DNA of 64,000 bases from a bacterium (GCA_021794255.1 JAJYRF010000019.1:7162-71161); one strand, 5' to 3'; numbered from the stretch's first letter, positions 37,516-46,801 are shown. The notes: generated by a model not told the origin, from the sequence alone. Numbers and translations: made by a program.

Positions 37516-37777
37516 ATAAAATTATATCCTTTACTTAACTATAATGAATGTTTTTAAATTCCTTCTAAATATTAATATTTAATTTATATTTGAATTATAT
37601 CAAAACTTTTATTGTCTTCTGTAGAATAAATCTTACTCTATATACAATATATAATTAATTAAAAGGTTAAAACTAAGCGCTAAAAATTATTACCCACTTT
37701 TATAAATTTTTCTCAGTCTCAATATATAAATATAAGTTATAAATATATAATTATAAGTTATAAATATATTGCAGATT

Positions 37778-38614
37778 TTATTTCCCCTGCCTTATCTGAC
37801 GGAACTGATAGCTTCTGATAGCTCTTAAAAAATCAATTTTTCTGAATTCCGGCCAGTAAGCATCGCAAAAATAATATTCGCTGTAAGCGCTTTGCCATAA
37901 TAAAAAACCTGAAAGTCTGACTTCTCCGCTTGTCCTTATAATAAGTTCCGGATCCGGAACATCGGTAGCGTAAAGATACTTAGAAATATTATCAACTGTT
38001 ATGAGATTTGAAAGCCCGCCGCAAGAGAATGCCGGAGAATAAATTTCACTTTTATAATTTTCATCTTTTTTTATAGCAGACGATATATCATAAAAATTAT
38101 CCGCTATAAATTTACTGAGTGCATCGCAAATTTCCTGCCTGCCGCCGTAACCTAAAGCAATATACAAATAAAGATTAGAATACGAATTTGTTTTTTCTTC
38201 CAGTCGTTTAATTACGTCTTTTAAATCATCCGGAAGCAAATCTTTTTTGCCTATAATACTAACTTTTATTTTATTTTTATCAATAAAATCGGAGTCTATA
38301 TATAATTCTAATTTAGATTTTATAATATTAAAAAGTGAATTTACTTCTCCTTCTCTCCTGTTAAAATTATCGGTAGAAAATCCCCAAATGGTAACAATTT
38401 TAATCTTAAGTTCTAAGCACCATAAGATTACCTCGTCAATCTTATCGGCGCCTTGCCTGTGTCCTTGAGACACATTTGTAAAACCTTTTCTTTCTGCGTA
38501 TCTGCGGTTGCCGTCAAGTATAATTCCAACATGAGAAGGTGCCTTTTTATCAGATACTTCTTTATTTAATTTTTTTTCATAAAAATAATAAATCAATTTT
38601 TTTAAAAAAAACAT
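37778..38614 (-). CDS. uppS: cis-prenyltransferase (undecaprenyl diphosphate synthase family)
   Basis: 278 residues; condenses isopentenyl diphosphate into the long-chain lipid carrier for cell-wall synthesis. Catalytic Asp34 lies in HVGIILDGNRRYAERKG. Further marks are GHRQGADK, WGFSTDNFNRREGEV, LYIALGYGGRQEI, and the C-terminal DPELIIRTSGEVRLSGFLLWQSAYSE with the conserved RTSGE and W...YSE. The first motif reads DGNRRYA, as in archaeal and eukaryotic cis-prenyltransferases, rather than DGNGRWA of the E. coli enzyme. It also has a 26-residue basic N-terminal extension. The usual partners (cdsA, dxr, frr) are not next to it. Confidence 0.88.
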   Translation of the reverse strand: MFFLKKLIYYFYEKKLNKEVSDKKAPSHVGIILDGNRRYAERKGFTNVSQGHRQGADKIDEVILWCLELKIKIVTIWGFSTDNFNRREGEVNSLFNIIKSKLELYIDSDFIDKNKIKVSIIGKKDLLPDDLKDVIKRLEEKTNSYSNLYLYIALGYGGRQEICDALSKFIADNFYDISSAIKKDENYKSEIYSPAFSCGGLSNLITVDNISKYLYATDVPDPELIIRTSGEVRLSGFLLWQSAYSEYYFCDAYWPEFRKIDFLRAIRSYQFRQIRQGK

Positions 38615-38840
38615 ATTAGTAAATGATATACATTTGGTATATTATATTTATTTATATTATATTTATATAATGACTTTAATAAATATATAGCATATTACAT
38701 TATATTATGAAATTTAAATATAGTTAATATTAATATAATCTCATTAAAATTAATGGTTATATTAACTGACTATTATATTAGTAAATTAATAAATTAATTT
38801 AATTAAAACCAAACATAAATATTATTATATATTATTAAAT

Positions 38841-39674
38841 ATGCCTTATGTCACAATACATGAAAAAATAGAAATATTTTATATATTGCATAAAAAAAAT
38901 GAGCAGACAAAAACTATCGTATTAATCCATGGTGCCGGCGGCAACCATTTATCTATGCTTTATATTTTTGATTATATTAAAAAAAAATGGGGCAATTTTT
39001 TTAATATTCTAATATTTGACCTTCCTTTTCATTATAAATCAACTTATGTTGAAAATACAAATAATAATATAGTAAATAAAAAAATTAATATTAATTTTTA
39101 CTCATCAGCTTTAAAAGAACTTCTTGAAAAGTTGCATTTAATTTCTAAAAAAAATATAATATTAATTGGTCATTCTATGGGGGTTCAAGTATGCTTAAAG
39201 TATGCTTCCCTTTTTGCCGAAAATATCAATAAAATTATGATCATAGCAGGATGCGATAATATTCATATAAAAGACGGTTTTATTTTAAGTTTGTATAATA
39301 ATTACGATAGAACAATTAAGCTGTTTTTAAAAGACGCCTATTCCAAAGAAACATATTCTGATAAAATTAAATTTCAAAATGCTATTAATGACATAAACAG
39401 AACATATTATGAAATTGTTATAAATGATTTTATTGCAGTTAAATCTTTTGAGACTGATAAAGAAATTAATTTTTCCGAATTAAATAAAAAAAACATTTAT
39501 TTTAATATTTTATACTCAAATCAAGATAAAATTATAAATAAAAATTGCATATTTGCGCTAAAAAATAAATTATCTTGCGCTAAATTAAGTCTAATAGAAA
39601 ATAAAAGTCATATAGAAATTATTTTTAGCGGTTATAAATTAAATAATTTTATAGATAAATTTTTAGAACAATAA
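38841..39674 (+). CDS. alpha/beta-hydrolase fold protein
   Basis: 277 residues, cytoplasmic. Fold marks: oxyanion-hole loop VLIHGAGGNH (residues 27-36), nucleophile elbow LIGHSMGVQ with Ser112, a late-strand acid in LYSNQDKI, and a C-terminal histidine in ENKSHIEI, so a full Ser-Asp-His triad is present. Substrate cannot be assigned; it could be an esterase, thioesterase or peptidase. The coding sequence is extremely rich in Lys, Asn and Ile. ATG start without a clear Shine-Dalgarno. aspS follows 176 bases downstream on the same strand. Confidence 0.8.
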   Translation: MPYVTIHEKIEIFYILHKKNEQTKTIVLIHGAGGNHLSMLYIFDYIKKKWGNFFNILIFDLPFHYKSTYVENTNNNIVNKKININFYSSALKELLEKLHLISKKNIILIGHSMGVQVCLKYASLFAENINKIMIIAGCDNIHIKDGFILSLYNNYDRTIKLFLKDAYSKETYSDKIKFQNAINDINRTYYEIVINDFIAVKSFETDKEINFSELNKKNIYFNILYSNQDKIINKNCIFALKNKLSCAKLSLIENKSHIEIIFSGYKLNNFIDKFLEQ

Positions 39675-39850
39675 ATTTTTATTGACATCACAATAGCAAT
39701 AGTTATAAACTTAAAAATTGAATTTAAACTCCCTTCTTTATATTTATACGTATTAATATATTAATTTAATTATAATTAATTTTACTTTATATTTAATAAT
39801 ATTTAACCAAAATAAAATATTATTAATTATTTTATTTAAGAGGTAATTTT

Positions 39851-41641
39851 GTGGGCACCGTCAAATTAAAAAGAACTTTATCTGAGGAAATAAATGAAAG
39901 CCTTGTAGGTTCCGATTTTAATCTAAAAGGCTGGGTTATGCATTACAGGGACCACGGCGGACTTATATTTATTGACTTAAGGGATTACGCAGGCATCATC
40001 CAAATAGTCTTTGATGAAAACATATCTGAGGAATCTTTTAATTCGGCAAAAAAAATTAAAAACGAATATGTCATTTCTGTTGCAGGTAAAGTTAAAATGC
40101 GCCCCGAAGGAACAGAAAATGAAAATTTAAAAACCGGCAAAATTGAAATAGAAGCAAAAACAATTGAAATATTAAATGAATGCGGAGTTCTTCCGTTTCA
40201 GATAGAAGAAGAATCGGATACAAATGAACTCATTCGTCTAAAATACAGATACCTTGACCTTAGAAGAAAAAAGATGAAGGATAATTTAATATTCAGGTCC
40301 AAATTTAATTTTTCAATAAGGGAATTTTTAAATAAAAAAGATTTTTTTGATATTGAAACTCCATTTCTAACTAAAAGCACGCCTGAAGGTTCAAGGGATT
40401 TTCTAGTGCCTTCAAGGCTTAATAATGGTAGTTTTTATGCTCTGCCGCAGTCGCCGCAGTTATTTAAACAAATTTTAATGGTAAGCGGTTTTGAAAAATA
40501 TTATCAAATAGTCAGATGTTTTAGGGATGAAGATTTAAGAGCAGACAGGCAGCCTGAATTTACGCAATTAGATATGGAAATGTCTTTTATTGAACAAAAA
40601 GATATTATGTCATTAACTGAAGAAATGTTTGCGCTGATTTTTGATAAACTTTTAAATATTAAATTAAACCTGCCTATAAAAATTATGGATTATGACGACG
40701 CCATGGAATTATACGGCAGCGACAAGCCCGACATAAGATTCGAAATGCCTCTTAAAACAGTTTCCGATATTTTTGAAAATTCTTCTCTAAATGTGTTTAG
40801 AGATTGCCTTTCAAAAAAAGGAGCTATAAAGGCTATATGTTTTAAAAACGGTTCAAATATGCTTTCTAGAAAAGATATAGACGAACTGCTAATATTTTGT
40901 AAAGATTTTGGGTCTAAAGGTCTTGCCTGGGCTAAAGTTACCGATAACAATGTACTGGAAGGAGGTATTTCTAAATTTATCACCGACAGTGAAAGATTTA
41001 ATTTAATTCAAGAGATAAACGCAGAAAAAGGAGATATAATTTTTTTCCAGGCTGATGCTAAATCAATAGCTAATCAGGTACTGGGCAAATTAAGACTTCA
41101 TCTTGCCGACAAATTTAATTTGATATCCGAATCAAAATTTGAATTTTTATGGGTTGTTAATTTTCCTCTTTTTGAATATTCGGAAGAAGAAAAAAAAATA
41201 GTTGCAATTCATCATCCTTTTACAGCTCCAAATGAAGAAGATATTAAACTTCTTGATACTAATCCGCTTATGGCAAAATCACAGAGTTATGATTTGGTTT
41301 TGAACGGGGAAGAAATAGGAGGCGGGAGTATAAGAATACATAAAACAGAACTGCAGGAAAAAATATTTGAAATTCTTTCAATTAAACCTGAGGATGCTAG
41401 GTTAAAATTCGGTTTTCTATTAGACGCCCTTAGTTTAGGAGCTCCTCCACATGGCGGAATAGCCTTCGGGATTGACAGAGTTCTTATGCTGCTAAGAAAC
41501 GTTGATTCTATAAGAGATGTTATAGCCTTTCCTAAAACTCAGAAAGCTCAGTGTCCGCTCTCAGACGCACCGTCTCATGTAAAATCGGAACAGCTTCGCG
41601 AATTAGGAATTAAATTAATAGAAAAAGACAAACTCATATAA
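39851..41641 (+). CDS. aspS: aspartate-tRNA ligase (bacterial type)
   Basis: 596 residues, class IIb synthetase. N-terminal OB-fold anticodon domain with GWVMHYRDHGGLIFIDLRDYAG; motif 2 FRDEDLRADRQPEFTQLDMEMSF (about residue 215); bacterial-type GAD insertion (about 300-410); and motif 3 in FGIDRVLMLL near the C-terminus. A HHPFTAPNEED segment confirms the bacterial type. GTG start, with AAGAGGTAA 6-8 bases upstream. Discriminating or non-discriminating type cannot be settled here by eye. Confidence 0.97.
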   Translation: MGTVKLKRTLSEEINESLVGSDFNLKGWVMHYRDHGGLIFIDLRDYAGIIQIVFDENISEESFNSAKKIKNEYVISVAGKVKMRPEGTENENLKTGKIEIEAKTIEILNECGVLPFQIEEESDTNELIRLKYRYLDLRRKKMKDNLIFRSKFNFSIREFLNKKDFFDIETPFLTKSTPEGSRDFLVPSRLNNGSFYALPQSPQLFKQILMVSGFEKYYQIVRCFRDEDLRADRQPEFTQLDMEMSFIEQKDIMSLTEEMFALIFDKLLNIKLNLPIKIMDYDDAMELYGSDKPDIRFEMPLKTVSDIFENSSLNVFRDCLSKKGAIKAICFKNGSNMLSRKDIDELLIFCKDFGSKGLAWAKVTDNNVLEGGISKFITDSERFNLIQEINAEKGDIIFFQADAKSIANQVLGKLRLHLADKFNLISESKFEFLWVVNFPLFEYSEEEKKIVAIHHPFTAPNEEDIKLLDTNPLMAKSQSYDLVLNGEEIGGGSIRIHKTELQEKIFEILSIKPEDARLKFGFLLDALSLGAPPHGGIAFGIDRVLMLLRNVDSIRDVIAFPKTQKAQCPLSDAPSHVKSEQLRELGIKLIEKDKLI

Positions 41642-41731
41642 AATATAACTAATTAACTAATAAATAAGAGAAAGCAAGCAAGAAAAACAAAGTTTTGAAA
41701 TTAATATATATATAACAAAAAATTAATAAAC

Positions 41732-41793
41732 AACTTTTACATATCTTTTACATATTAATGTACATATTAATGATAATATTTTTTGTAAAAGTT
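41732..41793. promoter_or_regulatory. inverted repeat upstream of the DHA2-family transporter
   Basis: A perfect 10-bp inverted repeat AACTTTTACA (41732-41741) / TGTAAAAGTT (41784-41793) encloses two tandem copies of TACATATTAATG. It ends about 40 bases before the TTG start of the exporter gene, so it could be an operator or an attenuator hairpin. Low certainty. Confidence 0.35.
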
Positions 41794-41830
41794 ATTTATT
41801 AAATATTTAATTTTATAGGAGGATATAAAA

Positions 41831-43330
41831 TTGGATAAAAAAAGTTCTTTACCCCACTCTTATTTTGTTTCACATCCAAACTGGAAATGGTTTATTCTTA
41901 CTACGGTTTTAATAGGCGCGACTATGTCTGCTCTTGACGTGAGCATAGTAAATGTCGCTATGCCGACTATGAAACATGGATTCAGCGTTTCAATGGCTGT
42001 GATAGAATGGGTTGCCATGGCTTACATGCTTACGCTTACTATATTTCTGCCTCTTTTCGGCAGACTAGCCGATATGTTCGGAAGAACAAAAATGTATAAT
42101 ATCGGTTTCATTGTTTTTACTATAGGCTCAGCGCTATGCGGTTTTGCGCCTGATGCTAATTTTATTATCGCGTCCCGTGTTATTCAGGCTGTCGGAGCAG
42201 GAATGCTTCAGGCAAATTCCGTTGCTATCATAACTCAGGCGTTTCCTTCAAACGAATTAGGTAAAGCGATTGGTCTTCAGGGTGCCGTTCAGGCTATTGC
42301 AATGTCAATCGGACCTTTTATAGGCGGTATGATTATAAGCGCAATAGGATGGAGATTTATATTTTATGTGAATGTTCCAATCGGAATACTCGGAACAATT
42401 GCCGCTATGTATATTTTACCCGCAAGCAAAAAGAACGAGAAAAAGGAAAAGATAGATTATCTCGGAATTTCTTTTTTTGCGGCAGGCCTTGCATTTTTGG
42501 TTCTTGCCGTTAACCAGGGGAGTACTTTTGGCTGGTCTTCTCCGCTAATAATTGGATTTTTTATTGCTTCTGCTGTTTTATTGCCTCTTTTTGTATATAC
42601 CGAATTAAAAGTAGAACATCCTATGATTGATTTAAAACTATTTAAAAAATGGGCCTTTTCAGCTGGAAATATAACAGGCATGATGTCTTATTACGTGTTA
42701 TTTGCAGTACTGTTTCTAATGCCTTTCTATTTTGAGTTAGTTTTGAAATATAACGCTGCTGAAACAGGTATTATGTTAACGCCTATTCCACTTTCAATGG
42801 CTATTATAGCACCATTTGCAGGGTCTATCTCCGATAAAATAGGTTCAAGAATAATGACATCTCTTGGAATGTTTGTGTGCACTATAGCAACTCTCGGCCT
42901 TGTTTTTATTGGGACAAGCGCAAATATTATTTTATTATTAACTGAATTTATTATCTTGGGAATCGGCATGGGACTTTTCACGCCGCCTAATAACAGCAGT
43001 ATAATGCATTCAGCGCCTCCGGAAAGACTTGGCGTTGCAGGCGGAATACTGAATATGATGCGCGCTTTAGGATTAATCTTCGGGGTTGCAATTTCAGGTC
43101 TTTTATTTACTACTTTAAAACGTAAATATTTAACCGAATATATGGTTTCTCATCATATAAATATATCTAAAATTTCTGAATTAGTAAAAAACAATGCGTT
43201 CGTTCACGGAATTACATTTGTTATGTTTACATTAGTTGCAATTAATTTAGTTGCAACAATATTGTCAGCTGCCAAGAAAGATGTTAAAGGCGGCAGGATT
43301 GAAGGTGCTGAACCTATAGATCTTATGTAA
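41831..43330 (+). CDS. MFS drug exporter, DHA2 (EmrB/QacA) family
   Basis: 499 residues with about 14 membrane helices. The hallmark of 14-helix DHA2 exporters is seen in the first helices (MSALDVSIVNVAMPTM), and GRLADMFGRTKMYNIG is the loop 2-3 motif. The helix 5 antiporter motif C appears as GPFIGGMIISAIGWRFIFYVNVPIG. It probably exports hydrophobic drugs or organic compounds by proton antiport. TTG start, 9 bases after a strong AGGAGG. No membrane-fusion protein (EmrA) gene is adjacent. An inverted repeat upstream may be its operator. Confidence 0.9.
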   Translation: MDKKSSLPHSYFVSHPNWKWFILTTVLIGATMSALDVSIVNVAMPTMKHGFSVSMAVIEWVAMAYMLTLTIFLPLFGRLADMFGRTKMYNIGFIVFTIGSALCGFAPDANFIIASRVIQAVGAGMLQANSVAIITQAFPSNELGKAIGLQGAVQAIAMSIGPFIGGMIISAIGWRFIFYVNVPIGILGTIAAMYILPASKKNEKKEKIDYLGISFFAAGLAFLVLAVNQGSTFGWSSPLIIGFFIASAVLLPLFVYTELKVEHPMIDLKLFKKWAFSAGNITGMMSYYVLFAVLFLMPFYFELVLKYNAAETGIMLTPIPLSMAIIAPFAGSISDKIGSRIMTSLGMFVCTIATLGLVFIGTSANIILLLTEFIILGIGMGLFTPPNNSSIMHSAPPERLGVAGGILNMMRALGLIFGVAISGLLFTTLKRKYLTEYMVSHHINISKISELVKNNAFVHGITFVMFTLVAINLVATILSAAKKDVKGGRIEGAEPIDLM

Positions 43331-43505
43331 AATAATTTAATTAAGTTTCAACTATCTAAAATCATAAAAATAGTAAGAATTAAAAAAACAAATACTAAAC
43401 AAAATATAAATTAAATTATATAATCATTACATTAATATTGCATTAATAATAAATATTTATTTATATAAAATATATTGTATAAAATTCTCTTTACTGAATT
43501 AATTA
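43331..43505. other. intergenic sequence before the 14-bp tandem repeat
   Basis: AT-rich sequence without a supported feature. With the tandem repeat at 43506-43743 it fills the 425 bases between the exporter and the IorA-like gene. Confidence 0.4.
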
Positions 43506-43743
43506 TAGTTACTATTTATTAGTTATTATTTATTAGTTACTATTTATTAGTTATTATTTATTAGTTACTATTTATTAGTTATTATTTATTAGTTACTATT
43601 TATTAGTTATTATTTATTAGTTATTATTTATTAGTTATTATTTATTAGTTACTATTTATTAGTTATTATTTATTAGTTACTATTTATTAGTTACTATTTA
43701 TTAGTTACTATTTATTAGTTACTATTTATTAGTTACTATTTAT
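43506..43743. repeat. minisatellite: 17 tandem copies of a 14-bp unit directly before the IorA-like gene
   Basis: Seventeen uninterrupted copies of TAGTTAYTATTTAT. The only variation is base 7, in the order C,T,C,T,C,T,C,T,T,T,C,T,C,C,C,C,C. The array ends 12 bases before the ATG at 43756. There is no Shine-Dalgarno between them, so the repeat fills the promoter or leader. The run of C units at the 3' end and C/T alternation at the 5' end suggest growth by slippage and two-unit duplication. Confidence 0.95.
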
Positions 43744-43755
43744 TATAGATAAATT

Positions 43756-45561
43756 ATGAAATTATTTAATAAAAATAATAAAAATGCTCTTTTCAACACA
43801 TTTAATAAAGAAATAATTCCGGGCATTGAGATAATATTTAAAAGAGCTCAAAACAACGGAGTAAACAATCTTTTTTACGATGAAAATATTAATTATTTAT
43901 TACCTGAAGTATTTGATTTATCTTCGGTAAAAAAATATTTAAATATTGATTTGCTTTGGTTTAGCATATATGGTTTAAGTATAACTCGGCAGAGAAGTTT
44001 TGTTATTTGCAATGCCGATTCTTTTTTAAATTTTCCTCAGCTTGAAAATTTTTTTTTAAAATCAAATCAATTGTATGGCGGCATCATTATATTTATTCTT
44101 AACAGAGATAATTTTAATAATTTTTCTTCTGAAATCGAGAAAAAATTTCCAATTTTTAATTATTCTAAATTAGACGAATTTATTGATTTAATGCCTTCTA
44201 AGTTTCAATTATCGGAAAAATTAAAACTTCCTGTAATAGCATATCTTAACAACTCAATATTACTGGAATATAAAATATGCGAAAACAATAAATTTGCCGA
44301 AAGAACTGAAGCTAAGACGGTTTTAAAAGCATCTAATAATTTAGAATCAAGTAAAAATCAATTTATTTTACTTGAAAATTATGAAGGTTTTAGAAATTTT
44401 GATAATTCTATCGAAGTTATTTTCAATGACGACTCTAATAATTTAATTTTATGCGATTCCAAAGCTTTTCCGGAGATAATTGAAAAATTCAGCAATTATA
44501 ATATAATTTATTTTAAATTATTAAACCCAGTTGATGTAGAAAAACTTAAAAGTATATTTGATAAAATCCCTGAAAAACGATTTGAAAATATTTTAATTTA
44601 TGATAGTTATCAATTATTATCAAAGCAATTATATTCATTTTTTAAAAATAATAACAAAATTAAATTTAATAAATTAAATTTAATAAATAGTAACTGCAAT
44701 AGTAACTATAATAGTAACTATAATAGTAACTACAAGAAAAATAACGGCGATGATTGTTTTTATTTAGAAAACTTTATTCCGACGGAGATGCCTTCGCATC
44801 CTTCATTTTGCATAGGATGCAACCTTTTTGCTTTTTTACAGAAGATAAATAAAATAGACAATCAAAACATTATTTTGTTAGGAGATAATAATTGTTTTTC
44901 GCTTTTATCTTCAAGTCCTTTAAGATTTTCCTTTCCAGACTTATTTTTAATAAAAGAACCCGTTTATTTTATTTCAAATTTAGATATTAAAAATTTAAAC
45001 AAACAAATTTATATTTTTATATCTTTATCTAATTTTTTAACTAATGTTGATTTAATTATAAATAAATTAAATAATACTTCTAAAGAAACAATTTATTTTG
45101 TTATATATAATTCAATTTATGATTCTTACAATGATTCTTTAATAAAAAGCAATTATACTTTGCAAATAAAAAATTTTGATTCCGAAAGATTAAGAAATAA
45201 TCTAACCTTGCACGATTTAAAAGATAAATATAAAGCTCATCTTATTTTTATTGAAGATAATTGCTTAAAAAAAACTAAAGGAACCAAAAATTATAACTTT
45301 TACAAATATTTAAAAATTAATAACGATATTTGTTTAAAATTTGAATGCAAACTATGCTTTCAAACCACAGGCTGCCCCGCCATTAAAATAGAAGAAAAAA
45401 ATAATTTCGTTATAGATCCTGTCATATGCTCAAATTGTAAATTATGTATTGAAATTTGTCCTCATAATGCTATAAAAATGCGTAAAAAGAAAAAAATAAA
45501 AATTAAGGAAAGTATAGAAAATAAAATTAATTTCAAAAAAGGAAAAAATAAAATTATTTAA
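43756..45561 (+). CDS. diverged indolepyruvate:ferredoxin oxidoreductase alpha (IorA)-like protein, probably catalytically inactive
   Basis: 601 residues. The layout follows IorA: N-terminal domain starting KEIIPGIEIIFKRAQNNGV; a second part with GGIIIFILNRDN and LKLPVIAYL; the C-half start SHPSFCIGC (Cys352, Cys355); GDNNCFSLLSSSPL where IorA has GDIGCYTLG; and a C-terminal ferredoxin region CKLCFQTTGC (531-540) and CSNCKLCIEICP. However, the GYPGTPSSEI segment and the thiamine-diphosphate/Mg motif (GDSTF...DN) are eroded to YDENINYLL and SLSNF...YNS. An Asn/Ser repeat (SNCNSNYNSNYNSNY) interrupts it. The clusters remain, so an electron-transfer or scaffold role is possible. The frame is intact, not a pseudogene. 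The IorB-like gene follows. Confidence 0.65.
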   Translation: MKLFNKNNKNALFNTFNKEIIPGIEIIFKRAQNNGVNNLFYDENINYLLPEVFDLSSVKKYLNIDLLWFSIYGLSITRQRSFVICNADSFLNFPQLENFFLKSNQLYGGIIIFILNRDNFNNFSSEIEKKFPIFNYSKLDEFIDLMPSKFQLSEKLKLPVIAYLNNSILLEYKICENNKFAERTEAKTVLKASNNLESSKNQFILLENYEGFRNFDNSIEVIFNDDSNNLILCDSKAFPEIIEKFSNYNIIYFKLLNPVDVEKLKSIFDKIPEKRFENILIYDSYQLLSKQLYSFFKNNNKIKFNKLNLINSNCNSNYNSNYNSNYKKNNGDDCFYLENFIPTEMPSHPSFCIGCNLFAFLQKINKIDNQNIILLGDNNCFSLLSSSPLRFSFPDLFLIKEPVYFISNLDIKNLNKQIYIFISLSNFLTNVDLIINKLNNTSKETIYFVIYNSIYDSYNDSLIKSNYTLQIKNFDSERLRNNLTLHDLKDKYKAHLIFIEDNCLKKTKGTKNYNFYKYLKINNDICLKFECKLCFQTTGCPAIKIEEKNNFVIDPVICSNCKLCIEICPHNAIKMRKKKKIKIKESIENKINFKKGKNKII

Positions 45562-45706
45562 ATTTTTAGTTATAAATTATATAAGTTATAACTAAATTTA
45601 ATCAATTTAAAAAAATAGAAATTAATTTAATTTATAATTATAAATAAATATAAGTTATAAATAAAATAAATAAATAAGATTAATTTAAAAGGGTAAAATG
45701 TAATAA

Positions 45707-46297
45707 ATGGAAAATATAAATTTTAATTTTGTCGTTAACGGAGCTGATTTTCAAGAAATAAAATTTTTAAGCCAGGTATTATATTTATCACTGTTAAATG
45801 AAAGTTATAATGCTTCAATCTCAATAAAATCATTATCAAATATTTCTAATTACAACCTTTCTTTCAGTTTAATAAAAATAGGCAAAATTAATTCAGCTAC
45901 GTGCGTGAAAAATATAAATGCTTTGATTAGTTTAGATTACCAATCAGTGATGAATTATTTAGAATTTTTTGATAATAGTACAATAGTTTTAGTTAATTAC
46001 TCTAAATTTAATATATGCAATTATTTTCTTGCCGATAATGACATCGTTGACAGCAATATCAAGCAAAAGACGGGTAATTTGTTTAAATTTCCGGTAGAAA
46101 AAATAGTAGATATAGACTCGATGGGCAAGAATAAAGTCAGTCCGAATATTTCTTTGCTCGGAGCATTGTCTGCCAAATCAGAGGTAATTGATTTAAATAA
46201 TATCACATCTGTTTTAGCTTCTATATCTAAAAATGATGCCGAAAAAAAGAATTACATAAACGCCTTGATTGCCGGTTATGATTTTGTTAATTCTTAA
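45707..46297 (+). CDS. diverged IorB (2-oxoacid oxidoreductase gamma)-like protein
   Basis: 196 residues, size of IorB/gamma subunits of pyruvate-type oxidoreductases. Recognisable order: an N-terminal strand and loop FNFVVNGADFQEIKFLSQVLYLS, where active gamma subunits have GxGGQG; then a central FSLIKIGKINSATCVKNINALISLDY resembling the VRIG...DALLALE segment; VLVNYSKF for the VVN strand; and a C-terminal NISLLGALSAKS helix like NxxxLGAL. The glycine-rich loop is lost. It directly follows the IorA-like gene (145-base gap), with GGGTAAAATG upstream of a plausible ATG. Assignment rests on both genes together. Confidence 0.5.
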   Translation: MENINFNFVVNGADFQEIKFLSQVLYLSLLNESYNASISIKSLSNISNYNLSFSLIKIGKINSATCVKNINALISLDYQSVMNYLEFFDNSTIVLVNYSKFNICNYFLADNDIVDSNIKQKTGNLFKFPVEKIVDIDSMGKNKVSPNISLLGALSAKSEVIDLNNITSVLASISKNDAEKKNYINALIAGYDFVNS

Positions 46298-46299
46298 AA

Positions 46300-46752
46300 T
46301 CAATTTGAGGTTTGATTTTTACAGCTATTGCAAAGACCAAGAAATTCAACGTTATATCCTGTAATGTTATATTCTTTTTTTAACTTAGGATTAATATAAA
46401 TTTCGGTCATTTCATTGCTTGAATCGTCATAAACCTGTAAATCAATTATTTCTTTGCAATTTTTGCAAATTATATGTGCATGAGGGGAAATATCACCGTC
46501 ATATCTAACTGCGCTCTGAAAAGATTTAATTTCGCGGACTTCATTAATTTCTAAAAGCATTGCAATATTTTTATATACGGTATTTAAAGAAATCATAGGA
46601 TACACTGATTTTACTTTGGAATAAATATCAACGGCAGAAGGATGATTTTTTGATTCTGCCAAGATTCTGATAATTTCATATCTCTGGGGCGTAAGACTAT
46701 AGCCATGTTTTTTTACTTTATTTAATATTTGGTCTAATCTGCTATTAACCAT
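46300..46752 (-). CDS. Fur/PerR-family metalloregulator
   Basis: 150 residues. N-terminal winged helix (residues 10-85) with SLTPQRYEIIRILAESKNHPSA and MISLNTVYKNIAML as recognition helix. The metal site is PHAHIICKNCKEIIDL with a first CxxC, and a second CxxC in LCNSCKNQ, the structural zinc pairs of PerR/Fur. The H-A-H-type sensor arrangement fits PerR or Fur; iron versus peroxide sensing cannot be decided. ATG start. It is convergent with the IorB-like gene (two bases apart) and a PerR-box-like sequence lies about 35 bases upstream of the start. Confidence 0.88.
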   Translation of the reverse strand: MVNSRLDQILNKVKKHGYSLTPQRYEIIRILAESKNHPSAVDIYSKVKSVYPMISLNTVYKNIAMLLEINEVREIKSFQSAVRYDGDISPHAHIICKNCKEIIDLQVYDDSSNEMTEIYINPKLKKEYNITGYNVEFLGLCNSCKNQTSN

Positions 46753-46786
46753 TTTTTTATTATTAGCCTCTCTACTTGATCAATTT

Positions 46787-46801
46787 ATATAATAATTACA
46801 A
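46787..46801. promoter_or_regulatory. PerR-box-like sequence before the PerR/Fur gene
   Basis: On the minus strand TTGTAAT-T-ATTATAT matches the B. subtilis PerR consensus TTATAATnATTATAA at 12 of 14 fixed positions. It lies 35-49 bases upstream of the start codon, suggesting autoregulation. Chance similarity is a real possibility in sequence this AT-rich. Confidence 0.3.

Noticed and set aside
43506..43743. CRISPR-like repeat array
   Set aside because: Units are contiguous 14-mers with no spacers and no cas genes; this is a minisatellite.
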